DNA of 64,000 nt from JBEEJL01 sp043744215 (lineage in GTDB: Bacteria > Pseudomonadota > Gammaproteobacteria > Burkholderiales > JBEEJL01), in the NCBI GenBank assembly GCA_043744215.1, contig JAYTVC010000032.1:1-64000 (forward strand), written 5' to 3'. A program made the translations under genes and the position numbers. Positions 35,045 through 43,892 of the stretch are shown in pieces. The notes under the pieces were generated by a model. That model worked only from the letters and a program-made list of their open reading frames with translations. It did no database searches and was not told the origin of the DNA. Each line of letters opens with the position of its first letter. Positions within the stretch are counted from its first letter, which is position 1.

Positions 35045-35887
35045 TTATCGAGCGCGCTTGGCCATGAATATCAGGCGCTCGAATAAATGCACGTCCTGCT
35101 CGTTTTTCAACAGCGCGCCGTGCAGCGGCGGGATGATTTTGCCCGAGTCGTTGCTGTGCAGGGCTTCGGCGGGAATGTCTTCGGCGAGCAGGAGTTTGAG
35201 CCAGTCGAGCAGTTCGGAAGTAGAGGGTTTTTTCTTCAGGCCCGGCACGTCGCGGATTTCAAAGAATGCGCGGAGCGCTTCGCCCAGTAGATTTTTTTTG
35301 ATGTCGGGAAAATGCACATCGACGATTTGCTGCATCGTATCTTTATCGGGAAAGCGGATGTAATGGAAAAAACAACGACGCAAAAAAGCATCGGGTAGTT
35401 CTTTTTCGTTGTTGCTGGTGATGATAATAATAGGCCGGTGTTTGGCGCTGATAAGTTTTTGCGTTTCATAAACAAAAAATTCCATGCGATCGAGTTCGCG
35501 TAATAAATCGTTCGGAAATTCAATATCAGCCTTGTCTATTTCATCAATTAAAACAACGGGTTGTGAATCAAGCTCAAATGCCTTCCATAACGTGCCTTTG
35601 ATAATGTAATTACCAATGTCATGCACGCGCTCGTCGCCCAATTGCGAATCGCGCAGACGCGATACGGCGTCGTATTCGTACAAACCTTGCTGCGCTTTGG
35701 TGGTGGATTTGACATGCCATTGGAGCAGCGGTTTGTTCAATGCCCGCGCGACTTCTTCGGCCAGCATGGTTTTGCCGGTACCGGGTTCGCCTTTAATCAG
35801 TAATGGTCGGCCCAGCGTAATGGCTGCATTAACGGCCAGCATGAGGTCGTCGGTGGCGACGTAGGAATCGGTTCCGGTAAAGCGCAT
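35045..35887 (-). CDS. MoxR-family AAA ATPase
   Basis: A 280-residue AAA+ protein starting MRFTGTDSYVATDDLMLAVNAAITLGRPLLI. Walker A is GEPGTGKT (33-40), Walker B is PVVLIDEIDKAD, and sensor 1 is IIIITSNNEKELPDAFLRRC. MoxR ATPases work with vWA-domain proteins in complex assembly or stress responses; the partner here is the CoxE-like gene at 31417-32592. The longer upstream frame (to 35950) is not used, since the family start is MRF. The protein is predicted cytoplasmic. Confidence 0.9.
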   Translation of the reverse strand: MRFTGTDSYVATDDLMLAVNAAITLGRPLLIKGEPGTGKTMLAEEVARALNKPLLQWHVKSTTKAQQGLYEYDAVSRLRDSQLGDERVHDIGNYIIKGTLWKAFELDSQPVVLIDEIDKADIEFPNDLLRELDRMEFFVYETQKLISAKHRPIIIITSNNEKELPDAFLRRCFFHYIRFPDKDTMQQIVDVHFPDIKKNLLGEALRAFFEIRDVPGLKKKPSTSELLDWLKLLLAEDIPAEALHSNDSGKIIPPLHGALLKNEQDVHLFERLIFMAKRAR

Positions 35888-35978
35888 GGTGTATTTCCGT
35901 GAGATGAATGACGTAGCAGAATTATACATGCCGCCTGCTTGTGCACCCAATTAGGAGATTGCGCTTGGGGCGGGTAAA

Positions 35979-36617
35979 TCAAAAAACGAACGGCACCAAC
36001 CGGTAGGGGACTTTTGCGGAAAAATTGAGATACGCCTGGTCCTGTTTCAGCAGGCGTTCTTCGACTAGAATGCGGGCCACCAGCAGACAAAAAGTGAGGC
36101 CGTAGATCACGCCGTTCCAAAGGCCGGGGCCCGACAGGATGAATGCGATGTGCGTCAGGATGTATCCCGCATACATGGGATGACGGATGATGGCGTAGGG
36201 ACCGCTGATTTTGACGCCGCGATTGGCGGCCACGACACCGAAGCTACGTCGCAACGTGAGTTTAGCTGATATCTGAATGAAAAATCCGAATAACAGGAGG
36301 ACTGCGCAGTAGGCGAGCGGAATTGCTGCGTTTCCCTTTGTAGGCATGGCTAACAACGGCATGAGCGTCCCGGCGAAACCCAAAACCCAATCCATTTTTA
36401 GATGCGATATGTTGGTGGAACGTCGGCGAAATAAAGTAAATACAAGCACCATGCCTTCCGATAGCAATAGCATGAGATTGACGTAATTCGTATTGTCAAA
36501 AATGGAAACGGCAAAGCGAGCCGTCATGAAGCCATACAGAATGACCACCGCGACGCGCTCAAGCAGATCAAGATCCATGCGCTTGGCCAGCGCCAAAATA
36601 TTATCCCGGATTTTCAT
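35979..36617 (-). CDS. Isoprenylcysteine-methyltransferase-like membrane protein
   Basis: A 212-residue membrane protein starting at 36617 after AAGGAG. Four to five hydrophobic helices are present. The C-terminal region GPYAIIRHPMYAGYILTHIAFIL and EERLLKQDQAYLNFSAKVPYRLVPF matches the ICMT/PEMT core (RHPxY...EE...Y..Y...RF), which binds SAM and methylates hydrophobic substrates. The bacterial substrate is unknown. It is on the same strand as MoxR but about 90 bases away, with no clear functional link. Confidence 0.82.
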   Translation of the reverse strand: MKIRDNILALAKRMDLDLLERVAVVILYGFMTARFAVSIFDNTNYVNLMLLLSEGMVLVFTLFRRRSTNISHLKMDWVLGFAGTLMPLLAMPTKGNAAIPLAYCAVLLLFGFFIQISAKLTLRRSFGVVAANRGVKISGPYAIIRHPMYAGYILTHIAFILSGPGLWNGVIYGLTFCLLVARILVEERLLKQDQAYLNFSAKVPYRLVPFVF

Positions 36618-36695
36618 TGGTGTTTTCTCCTTCAAGCTATTCTGCCGCACGACGGCTCCAGCTTTTATAGCACAGCTTTTCAATTAGCGCAGAAA

Positions 36696-37832
36696 CTACT
36701 TCGACACCAGATGGTTGTATTTTTCGATAAAGTTTCTATCGATATGATCTTTAATCGTCCAGATCAACCGGCCTTCAAACGCCCACCCGCTGCGGGTGGC
36801 GATGGCATATTTGTCACCGGTGGAAATAATTGCCAAGGCTTTTTTTTGCGGCGCAAATGGCGCGAGTGGCTGGCTGGTTAATGCGGCGCGTAAATTGTCG
36901 GCCAAAGGTTGGCCCTGGCGTAATGCATAGACGCCTGATTTCGGATGAGCCGCACCATGCAGGCTGGCCACATCGCCCGCAGCAAATACGCGGGAATGGG
37001 ATAGGGATTGCAAGTAGTCGTTCACCGCAATAAAGCCATGGGCATCCAGTGTGAGCCCGGTTTTTGCCAGCCAGGGCGGCGCGCCGGGCCCGGTGGCCCA
37101 CACCACGCAATCGGCCGCGATGTCTTTGGCGCCAAAGCAATGCACAACGCCTGCTTCCATTGATTGCACTTTGCTTGAAAGATGCACGGTCACTTTTTTT
37201 TCATGCAAAACCCGCTCGATGATTTTGCGCACTTTGGCGTTATGCCTCGGCAGTAAAGTTGGCATGTCGTTGATGAGGTGAAATTGTGGTGGGGTGTTTT
37301 GTTTTGCTTTCAGGTCTTTCAGCAAGCGGTATTGCATGGCCAGTACCAGCTCTACGCCCGCCGCGCCGCCGCCTACAACGGCAATGCTGAGTGGCGTGCT
37401 GCGCGCGGTGGCTTCGGCTAACAGGCGCGACCAGGTGATCCAGAATTTCTCGGCAGGTTTGACCGGCAGCGAAAATTCTTTTGCGCCGGGCACGCCGTCG
37501 AGCCGCGGTACAGAGCCGGTGTTGATAGACAGCAAATCGTAGTCGACGGTCTCGCCGTTATGCAGTAACACCCGATGGTTAAGGGAATCGAGTCCGGCGG
37601 CATGGGCGCTAATCACTTCGGCTTTGGCGAAGTGGGCGAGGGTGGCGATATTGATATGGCATTCGTTCTGCTCATAGTGCCCCGCGATGAAGCCGGGCAG
37701 CATGCCTGAATACAGCACTTGCGGGTAAGGCGTAACCAGGGTGAGCTTGACGCCTTTGACGGGTGAGTCGGCAAAACTTTTCAGCACCGCCACATGGCTG
37801 TGGCCGCCGCCCAGAAGCACAAGATTTTTCAT
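36696..37832 (-). CDS. FAD-dependent pyridine nucleotide-disulfide oxidoreductase family protein (NDH-2/SelD-fusion-like)
   Basis: A 378-residue flavoprotein. The FAD-binding N-terminus is LVLLGGGHSHVAVLKSF (residues 4-20), followed by TPYPQVLYSGMLPGFIAGHY. The NAD-binding motif is SIAVVGGGAAGVELVLAM (about 148-165), and the second FAD motif is SRVFAAGDVASL. This subgroup is like the N-terminal half of SelD fusion proteins. No redox-active CxxC is evident. It is the last gene of the ArsS-containing minus-strand cluster, 46 bases beyond the DUF3047 gene. Confidence 0.82.
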   Translation of the reverse strand: MKNLVLLGGGHSHVAVLKSFADSPVKGVKLTLVTPYPQVLYSGMLPGFIAGHYEQNECHINIATLAHFAKAEVISAHAAGLDSLNHRVLLHNGETVDYDLLSINTGSVPRLDGVPGAKEFSLPVKPAEKFWITWSRLLAEATARSTPLSIAVVGGGAAGVELVLAMQYRLLKDLKAKQNTPPQFHLINDMPTLLPRHNAKVRKIIERVLHEKKVTVHLSSKVQSMEAGVVHCFGAKDIAADCVVWATGPGAPPWLAKTGLTLDAHGFIAVNDYLQSLSHSRVFAAGDVASLHGAAHPKSGVYALRQGQPLADNLRAALTSQPLAPFAPQKKALAIISTGDKYAIATRSGWAFEGRLIWTIKDHIDRNFIEKYNHLVSK

Positions 37833-37878
37833 GGATGAAAATTATTATTGCGATAGCGCAAGAGTAACGCGGATAGGC

Positions 37879-38607
37879 TTAACGTTCCAGTTTTTTAAAG
37901 CGGATGTCGCCGTACCAGGCCGTAGCCGACTCGCCCGTATTGTCGGCATCGGTCATGATGGCGACGCCGGATATCGGCGGCGGCTCTTCGCCGAACGCGC
38001 GTTTATAGTCTTCATACACATTGCGTTCTTCGTCTTGCCATTGGTTGAGTTTGGCTGGGCCACTTTCTACTACGATCATGCGCAGGCGTTTGGTGTAGGC
38101 GTTGGGCAGCACGGTGGCGATGGGAGTTTTGCTGTCCCAAATATAATTGATGCCGGAGTGGGGAATGTCTTTGCCGTAAATTTTGCGCGCGAGTTTGTCA
38201 CCGAAAGTTTGCTTTGATGCTTCCTGCTCGAAGGTGATGTAAATGCGCGCCGGATAATCGTCACCGGCTTTGCTGTGCGGGTCGGCCTTGTCGATCAGAT
38301 TGCCCACCTTCCAGCGCCATTGCAGGATCGGATATTCCTTCGCGTCGATTTTCATTGCGTGGGTCAGGCCCGATGCCGATTGTTTCGCATCGGCTTTGAT
38401 GACTGTGTGGTCATCGTCTTTCACCAGCGAATAAACCGTGTGTTGTTCAATGCTTTTGAAAGTGAGCGGCTTCCAGTCGGCAGGTAATGCGTCGCCAGGA
38501 TTGAGACGGGAAAATTTTCCGGCTTCAATAATGAGCGGTGTGTCGGCGAAGGCAGCCCCTGCCGCCGCTGCTAAAAACAAGCAGAATCGAAACGGGATAA
38601 TGGTCAC
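37879..38607 (-). CDS. DUF3047 secreted protein
   Basis: A 242-residue protein with a signal peptide (MTIIPFRFCLFLAAAAGAAFA). The mature part contains QWRWKVGNLIDKADPHSKAGDDYPARIYITFE and YIWDSKTPIATVLPNAYTKRLRMIVVESG, typical of DUF3047, a family of unknown function with a beta-rich fold. It overlaps the ATP-grasp gene by 4 bases (38604-38607), so it is in the same transcriptional unit. A periplasmic location is predicted. Confidence 0.82.
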   Translation of the reverse strand: MTIIPFRFCLFLAAAAGAAFADTPLIIEAGKFSRLNPGDALPADWKPLTFKSIEQHTVYSLVKDDDHTVIKADAKQSASGLTHAMKIDAKEYPILQWRWKVGNLIDKADPHSKAGDDYPARIYITFEQEASKQTFGDKLARKIYGKDIPHSGINYIWDSKTPIATVLPNAYTKRLRMIVVESGPAKLNQWQDEERNVYEDYKRAFGEEPPPISGVAIMTDADNTGESATAWYGDIRFKKLER

Positions 38608-39935
38608 TTTGACGGTCGTAAATCGAAACTCAAATGCGCGGCCACGTCTTCATAAAGGCGCTGTAAATCTGCGCGGTCTTTACCGCCGAGGTTCAGTACG
38701 GCATAGCGATAACTGCCCAGCCATTTGATTTCGCGCGCCAGACTTGCACCGTGTTTCGGATAAACCAGCAGTCGCGCATCGGGATAATTATTTTTCAGCC
38801 ACGCCATTTCACTTTCGTTCGGCCCGCCGTATAAACCTTGGCCGGAAAAGTCGCGGAAAATAAAACTCGCTGCGCAACCGTATTCTGGCGTGACGGGTTG
38901 CGGAATGTCTTCGCCGAGGCTCAGCGCGAGCAATATCTCTAACGTATTGATTCCATTCACTTTTTCGTGAATATCGACAAACTGTCGCGCGAGGCGCGGA
39001 TTGATTTCAACAATTTTAATGGCGTCGGTTTCTTCGTGGTAATACAGCTCCATGTTGAACAAACCCAAATCAAACGTCATCGCGCGCATCACTTGTTTGG
39101 CGATGTCGGCCATGCGTGCTTGCACCGATTCAGCTAAGCGCGAAGGATATTCAAAACGTTTGAACGCGTAGGTGCCGGGAAACATGATCGAATCGGTAAT
39201 GCCGAGAATATGTATTTCGCCATCGCGCGCATACCCTTCCAGCGTGACCAGTTGGCCTTCGAGCAATTCTTCGGCAATCAGGTGATGGGCGTTCACCTGC
39301 GCGCGGTCGTGGGATTCGAGCAATTGATTGAACGGCCGCACCAATCGCTTGATAATAAATTTTTCCAGCGGATGAAAGCTCAGATGTTGTTTCAGCTCGG
39401 CGAAATTATCCACGCGTCGCGCCAATACCGACCAGGTAGCCTTGATCGGCTTTACAAAAAACGGAAATGGCAAACCCGCCTGCGAAGGCTGGCTGATTTC
39501 ATAGGAGAAATGAGAAAACGCGGGCGTGGCATGGGGCACGACGCGTTGTTCGATTTGCCGCGCATAGAGTTTGTGTTGCGCGTTGAGTATTGCCTGCGGA
39601 TTGGTGCCCGGCAAGCCAAGACGCTGGGCTACGATGGCGGCGATCAGCGCGCCGAAATGTTCGTCGGTGGAGATGACCGCATCGGGCTGGAGCTTTTCGC
39701 AACGACGTGTGAGCGCATCGATGTAGCGACGAATATTAAAAGTGACAAGCTTCGCGTTGTCAGGAAAATGATGCAGGTCAAAGCCTTCGAAGTGCACTTT
39801 ATAGCGCGATTGGTAATGGGGTAATGCCAACTCAAGTCGGTCGCGCTCGTTGGGAAAGAGCATGACAATCGTTTTGGTTTTTGCCAGGTCAACTGCAGGC
39901 GCGCGCGCTAAAGATTTCGGCATGAATGAGAGCAT
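38604..39935 (-). CDS. ATP-grasp domain protein
   Basis: A 443-residue cytoplasmic protein with a pre-ATP-grasp N-terminal domain and an ATP-grasp core: FPFFVKPIKATWSVLARRVDN (lysine), AEELLEGQLVTLEGYARDGEIHILGITDS, and the metal-binding C-terminal AIKIVEINPRLARQFVDIHEKVNGIN. Such enzymes join a carboxylate to an amine or thiol via an acyl-phosphate. The substrate is not evident. It sits in a gap-free group with DUF3047 (4-base overlap) and the TIGR04282 gene (1 base away), so it probably acts in the same pathway. Confidence 0.8.
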   Translation of the reverse strand: MLSFMPKSLARAPAVDLAKTKTIVMLFPNERDRLELALPHYQSRYKVHFEGFDLHHFPDNAKLVTFNIRRYIDALTRRCEKLQPDAVISTDEHFGALIAAIVAQRLGLPGTNPQAILNAQHKLYARQIEQRVVPHATPAFSHFSYEISQPSQAGLPFPFFVKPIKATWSVLARRVDNFAELKQHLSFHPLEKFIIKRLVRPFNQLLESHDRAQVNAHHLIAEELLEGQLVTLEGYARDGEIHILGITDSIMFPGTYAFKRFEYPSRLAESVQARMADIAKQVMRAMTFDLGLFNMELYYHEETDAIKIVEINPRLARQFVDIHEKVNGINTLEILLALSLGEDIPQPVTPEYGCAASFIFRDFSGQGLYGGPNESEMAWLKNNYPDARLLVYPKHGASLAREIKWLGSYRYAVLNLGGKDRADLQRLYEDVAAHLSFDLRPSK

Positions 39936-39936
39936 G

Positions 39937-40584
39937 TCAGTCAGCGGCTTCGGCCGTTTGCATCAATTCGGCAAAACCGGGCAAGGCGGCCAATTTTTCC
40001 AGGTCGTCCGGCGTGTCAACATCCCATAAAATGGGCAGTTCAGCGTAATCCAGCGCAGCGGTGTGCAGGCGCGCGCGCGTTTGCGCCATGACTTGTGCCG
40101 TGCTCCAGTCGACGCGGTTGAATATCGGCGGCACTCGATGAGCCGCGCCGACAAGCGCATAGCCGCCGTCAGCAACGGGGCCGATGACCACTTGAGTTTG
40201 CTCCAGCTTGTTGGCCGCTTGCTGCAAATACGCCGCGTTCATCGCCGGGCAATCGCTGCCAATGAGCAATGCGCAAGACGTGTGGGCGAGCGTGTGTTGC
40301 AAAGCATGGGCCATTCTTTCGCCGACATCACCGCTTTGCTGTTGGTGCAGCGTCACGCAAAATTCAGCAGCGCAGGCCACAAAAAAATCGTGGGTGATGT
40401 CCGGTGCGCACCAGAGTTCTACCGGCCCAAGCCGCGCGGCGCGTGATTCGGTCAATGCATGGCGCAACATGTGTTGGTAAAGTTTCGCTGCGCCATGTTC
40501 GCCGAGTGCAGGAGCCAGGCGCGTTTTTACCGTGCCGGCAATGGGGGCTTTGGCAAAAATGATGATCGTGCAATCAGAGCGCAT
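39937..40584 (-). CDS. TIGR04282-family glycosyltransferase-like protein (arsenosugar cluster)
   Basis: A 215-residue protein of the DUF2064/TIGR04282 group, with an NDP-sugar transferase-like fold. The N-terminus IIIFAKAPIAGTVKTRLAPALG has the pyrophosphorylase-type loop, and LLIGSDCPAMNAAYLQQA provides the metal-binding DxD-like region; IGPVADGGYALVGA is a conserved signature. Members are found next to ArsS and TIGR04283 proteins. It is 12 bases downstream of the TIGR04283 gene. The exact reaction is not established. Confidence 0.85.
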   Translation of the reverse strand: MRSDCTIIIFAKAPIAGTVKTRLAPALGEHGAAKLYQHMLRHALTESRAARLGPVELWCAPDITHDFFVACAAEFCVTLHQQQSGDVGERMAHALQHTLAHTSCALLIGSDCPAMNAAYLQQAANKLEQTQVVIGPVADGGYALVGAAHRVPPIFNRVDWSTAQVMAQTRARLHTAALDYAELPILWDVDTPDDLEKLAALPGFAELMQTAEAAD

Positions 40585-40595
40585 GGGCGATTTTG

Positions 40596-41273
40596 TCAGC
40601 TATGGTAGCGGCGGGCAAGTTGCTGCGGGTCCGCGCCAAAAAAATATTCAAGGCGCAATCGCCACATAAAAAATAGTGTGCGCCACAGGCCGTGTTTTTC
40701 CCATCGGCGGCCGGATGAAACAACTTTTGCGTCGAGGCATAACGGCGCGGACTTTTGTCTGAGTAATGTACATAACGCGATGTCTTCCATCAGCGCGATA
40801 GCCGGATAGCCGCCAACCGATTGAAACATTTGATGGGTGACAAATATTGCCTGATCGCCGGTCGCAATGCCGGTCAGGCGTGAGCGTTTATTCATACACC
40901 AGGCGATGACTTTTAACATCGGATGCAAACCGGTCAAGCTCACATCAAATCGTCCCCAGCTTTTTTTTGTGCGCGCCAGGCAATCCATGATGTGTTGATC
41001 AGCCTGCGCGGGTAAATAGGTATCGGCATGCACAAACAGCAGCACATCATTTTTTGCTTGGGCCGCACCGGCGTTCATTTGCAGCGCACGGCCTTTGGGC
41101 GCGTGAATAATTTTATCTGCCAGTGGAAAAGCAAAGCCGGCGGTGTTGTCGCTGCTGCCGCCATCGACGACGATAATTTCATGGCCATTGGCGCGCAACG
41201 CTTGCAGGGCAGTGAGAAAAACGCTGATGCCATGGGCTTCGTTAAGCGTAGGAACAATGACCGAAAGGCGCAT
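40596..41273 (-). CDS. TIGR04283-family GT2 glycosyltransferase (arsenosugar cluster)
   Basis: A 225-residue GT-A fold enzyme; the start at 41273 (MRLSVIVPTLNEA) is preferred over 41336. The sequence begins with the GT2 motif SVIVPTLNEAHGISVFLTAL, then IIVVDGGSSDNTAGFA (nucleotide-sugar binding aspartates), and FVHADTYLP, the DxD equivalent. This matches TIGR04283, named for its association with ArsS in arsenosugar biosynthesis. It starts 8 bases after the arsS stop. Confidence 0.88.
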   Translation of the reverse strand: MRLSVIVPTLNEAHGISVFLTALQALRANGHEIIVVDGGSSDNTAGFAFPLADKIIHAPKGRALQMNAGAAQAKNDVLLFVHADTYLPAQADQHIMDCLARTKKSWGRFDVSLTGLHPMLKVIAWCMNKRSRLTGIATGDQAIFVTHQMFQSVGGYPAIALMEDIALCTLLRQKSAPLCLDAKVVSSGRRWEKHGLWRTLFFMWRLRLEYFFGADPQQLARRYHS

Positions 41274-41281
41274 GGAAAAAA

Positions 41282-42244
41282 TCAGGCCAGGCTGCCGCCG
41301 CAACTGCTGCCGTTGCCCGCTGTGCAGCCGTAGCAATGGTCGGCGATCATGATGGGGTTGCCGTTCAATTCAACCGTCATCAATTCCGATAAGTGCCGTT
41401 TGGGTTTGCCATCGAGTAGCAGCGGCATGCCGAGCATCTGGTTGAAATCGCAATCGTAAACGTAGCCGAGATAATCGACAGAGATCAGCGTGCGGCACAT
41501 GACGTTTTCAAGATTCGCATCGGAATGCGCGCCGCGTAATAAATCCATGTAGCCTGCGAATTTCCCCTGTGTGACAAGGGTGCTGCCGAAGCGCTGAATC
41601 GGCATATTCGCGATAGCGAAAAGGTGATTAAAATCAATGGCATACCGCGCACCCAATTCACGCTTGTAATCGGCTTCTAATGAATTTTGCGCAGGAGGCA
41701 GCGACGGGCCTTGCGGGTTGTACACCAGATTTAATATCAGGCCGCTATCCGGTTTGCCATACCCTAAACCATTCAGTAATTGCAGCGCGCGAATGCTTTT
41801 TTCATATACGCCGTCACCGCGTTGCTTGTTCACCAACTCTTCGGTATAGCAGGGCAGCGACGCTGTAATTTCTACTTTATTATCGGCAAGAAATTGCGCC
41901 AAGTCTTCCTGGCCCGGCTCAAATAAAATTGTCAGATTGCATCGGTCAATGATGCGCAGGTTCAGTTTGCGTGCGGCCAGCACCAGGGTGCGGAAATGCG
42001 CATTGAGTTCTGGCGCGCCGCCGGTCATATCGAGCGTGGTGATGCCGGAGTGTTTCAGGTAATCGATCAACAGGTTGATGGTATCGAGTTGCATCATCTC
42101 TTTGCGATCAGGGCTGGCATTCACATGACAATGCAGGCATGCCTGATTGCATTTGTAACCGAGGTTTACCTGCACACATGCCAGTTTTTGGCGATTGATG
42201 GACGGGAAGTTGGTTATTTTCAGCAGGGGGAGGGTGGCGTGCAT
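41282..42244 (-). CDS. arsS: Radical SAM protein ArsS
   Basis: A 320-residue radical SAM enzyme. The cluster motif CNQACLHC gives C32, C36 and C39, preceded by QVNLGYKC. TGGAPELN is the GGE-like SAM-binding segment. The C-terminal Cys cluster CYGCTAGNGSSCGGSLA fits an extra SPASM-like iron-sulfur or substrate-binding site typical of ArsS. ArsS adds the 5'-deoxyadenosyl group of SAM to dimethylarsenite in arsenosugar biosynthesis. No ArsM methyltransferase is visible in this window, so the substrate must come from elsewhere or the pathway differs. Confidence 0.9.
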   Translation of the reverse strand: MHATLPLLKITNFPSINRQKLACVQVNLGYKCNQACLHCHVNASPDRKEMMQLDTINLLIDYLKHSGITTLDMTGGAPELNAHFRTLVLAARKLNLRIIDRCNLTILFEPGQEDLAQFLADNKVEITASLPCYTEELVNKQRGDGVYEKSIRALQLLNGLGYGKPDSGLILNLVYNPQGPSLPPAQNSLEADYKRELGARYAIDFNHLFAIANMPIQRFGSTLVTQGKFAGYMDLLRGAHSDANLENVMCRTLISVDYLGYVYDCDFNQMLGMPLLLDGKPKRHLSELMTVELNGNPIMIADHCYGCTAGNGSSCGGSLA

Positions 42245-42389
42245 GGGGTTTCCCGGTGGTTTTTTGCAGCTCAGGTTGCGGCGCGTTTTTTTGCGCGGTT
42301 ACTTGTCGTGGCATTAGTGTTGTCAGGTAGCCTATCGGCAACCTGACCTACAGTTTGAAACATTCTAGCGCATGGTGAGGCAAGGAGAA

Positions 42390-43130
42390 CTAATTCTTCT
42401 TCGGCGCGGTGCCGTTTAAACTCCAATCGTATTTCAGGTGTTCGATTTGGTAGCTGTCAGTGGCAAGGTCTTTGGCCACATCAGCATCGCTGACATATTT
42501 CGCCAGCCACTTTTGCACGCTGCCGGCGTCGCGTACGAAATCTTTTTCGTGCCATTCGAATATTTGCGAAATGCGCGCGGTTTTGGTTGGCTTGTCGAAA
42601 ATATTTTTGCTGCTGTCGTTGACGAAGCCTTTGGCGTTTTCATCGAGTTGGCTGTCGAGCTTATCGGTGGTAAAGGTTTCGGAAATCAATTTAGGGCAGG
42701 ACTTCGACGCGCACACGACGGCAACGTGGATGCGCGAATCGACGGGCTTCAAGTAGGTTTTTTCGAGGCCATCCAGCGTCAACGATTGGCCGCCCACATC
42801 CCATTTTTTGACAAAGAAATAGTTGGCGCGCGAGAACGCGTTGCTGGGCGAATAGCCGTCAACAATGCCTTTGATGGCCAGCGCGTTATAAGCGTTGATG
42901 TAATACACGAGTTTGTCGTTTTTTGTGTCGAGCTTGACTGGCTTGGCGAGTGCTTGCACGTACGACTCAAACGATGGATTGTTTTGGAAGCCGGGATAAT
43001 TCACCGAGCCGTCTTTCACGTTGGCGCGCAAGAGGGCATCGAAGGGCGCATGCAAAATGTTTTCGGCATGAACGCCGCTGGAAAGCGTTATCAACGTCAA
43101 AGAGATTAACAATTTATTGATAATAATCAT
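42390..43130 (-). CDS. DUF547 secreted protein
   Basis: A 246-residue protein with a signal peptide ending VHA (about residue 22). The mature domain reads FDALLRANVKDGSVNYPGFQNN, KLVYYINAYNALAIKGIVDGY (central DUF547 signature), RIHVAVVCASKSCPKLISETF and WLAKYVSD. DUF547 has a papain-like/transglutaminase-like fold, and C140-type and H residues are conserved, but the function is unknown. The first eight codons (MIIINKLL) are encoded by a dispersed A/T-rich element. It lies within the ArsS cluster. Confidence 0.85.
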   Translation of the reverse strand: MIIINKLLISLTLITLSSGVHAENILHAPFDALLRANVKDGSVNYPGFQNNPSFESYVQALAKPVKLDTKNDKLVYYINAYNALAIKGIVDGYSPSNAFSRANYFFVKKWDVGGQSLTLDGLEKTYLKPVDSRIHVAVVCASKSCPKLISETFTTDKLDSQLDENAKGFVNDSSKNIFDKPTKTARISQIFEWHEKDFVRDAGSVQKWLAKYVSDADVAKDLATDSYQIEHLKYDWSLNGTAPKKN

Positions 43131-43137
43131 ATAGTTA
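43108..43137 (-). repeat. Dispersed A/T-rich element, copy 5 (IHF-like core with one mismatch)
   Basis: The minus-strand core TAACTATATGATT (43125-43137) overlaps the ATG start of the DUF547 gene (43130-43128), and the A/T-rich tail encodes residues 2-8 of that protein. The core has one mismatch, the same as in copy 4. Confidence 0.62.
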
Positions 43138-43184
43138 CAATTTTCTGTGATGTGTGTCGATTAGTCGGACAGCCTGCATGTTGA

Positions 43185-43892
43185 TTACGCTTTTTTGCTG
43201 CGGAATTTTTTAATCAACACCGGCAACAGCGCAAACAAACCCAATAAGCCAAACGCAATCTTCACGTCGTTGGATAACAAATCACTCAAAGAATTCAGCG
43301 AACCCAAAGATTGCCCCAGATTGGCAAACACAAACGAGCCGGGAATTATCCCCAACGCAGTGCCCAGGATATACGTTGGCAGTTTCATATTGGTGAAAGC
43401 TGGCGCGAGGTTGACCAGCCAGAAAGGGAACAAGGGGACAAGACGCAGAAACAACAAATAGCTGAGGGCGTTTTCAGAAAACCCCTGATTGATTTTTTCA
43501 CCAAAGCTGCCCATGCGGGCTTTGGCCCAATCGGCGAACAGATAGCGCGCCGCTAAAAATACCAATGCCGCGCCCAACGTCGCGGCGCACACGATGATGC
43601 CGGTGCCTACCCAGCGGCCGAATAAAAATCCTGTCATCAGCGACAACACGATGCCGCCAGGAAAACTGAGCGCCGTAGAAACAGTGTAGATAAAAAACGT
43701 GGCGATGATGGCGAGCACATAATGTTCGCGTGTGAGCGCGAGCAATGCATCGCGGTTTTGTTTGATGGTATCAAGCGAAAGATATTTTTGCCCGCCGAGC
43801 AAAAAGAAGGCGGCAATGCCGCTGACAAACGCCGCCAATATCGCCAGCTTGATCCATTTGTTGCCCGCCGTTTTAGCCGAAGTTTCCATCAT
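43185..43892 (-). CDS. TVP38/TMEM64 (VTT-domain) membrane protein
   Basis: A 235-residue protein starting MMETSAKTAGNKW at 43892 (or M2 at 43889), overlapping the oxidoreductase stop. It has about five hydrophobic helices. The motif FPGGIVLSLMTGFLFGRWVGTGIIVCAATLGAALVFLAARYLF and the later FPFWLVNLAPAFTNMKLPTYILGTALGIIPGSFVFANLGQSL are VTT/DedA-like signatures. These membrane proteins are associated with lipid scrambling or metal homeostasis, but the substrate is unknown. Together with the following flavoprotein and ArsS it forms a recurrent cluster. Confidence 0.88.
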   Translation of the reverse strand: MMETSAKTAGNKWIKLAILAAFVSGIAAFFLLGGQKYLSLDTIKQNRDALLALTREHYVLAIIATFFIYTVSTALSFPGGIVLSLMTGFLFGRWVGTGIIVCAATLGAALVFLAARYLFADWAKARMGSFGEKINQGFSENALSYLLFLRLVPLFPFWLVNLAPAFTNMKLPTYILGTALGIIPGSFVFANLGQSLGSLNSLSDLLSNDVKIAFGLLGLFALLPVLIKKFRSKKA

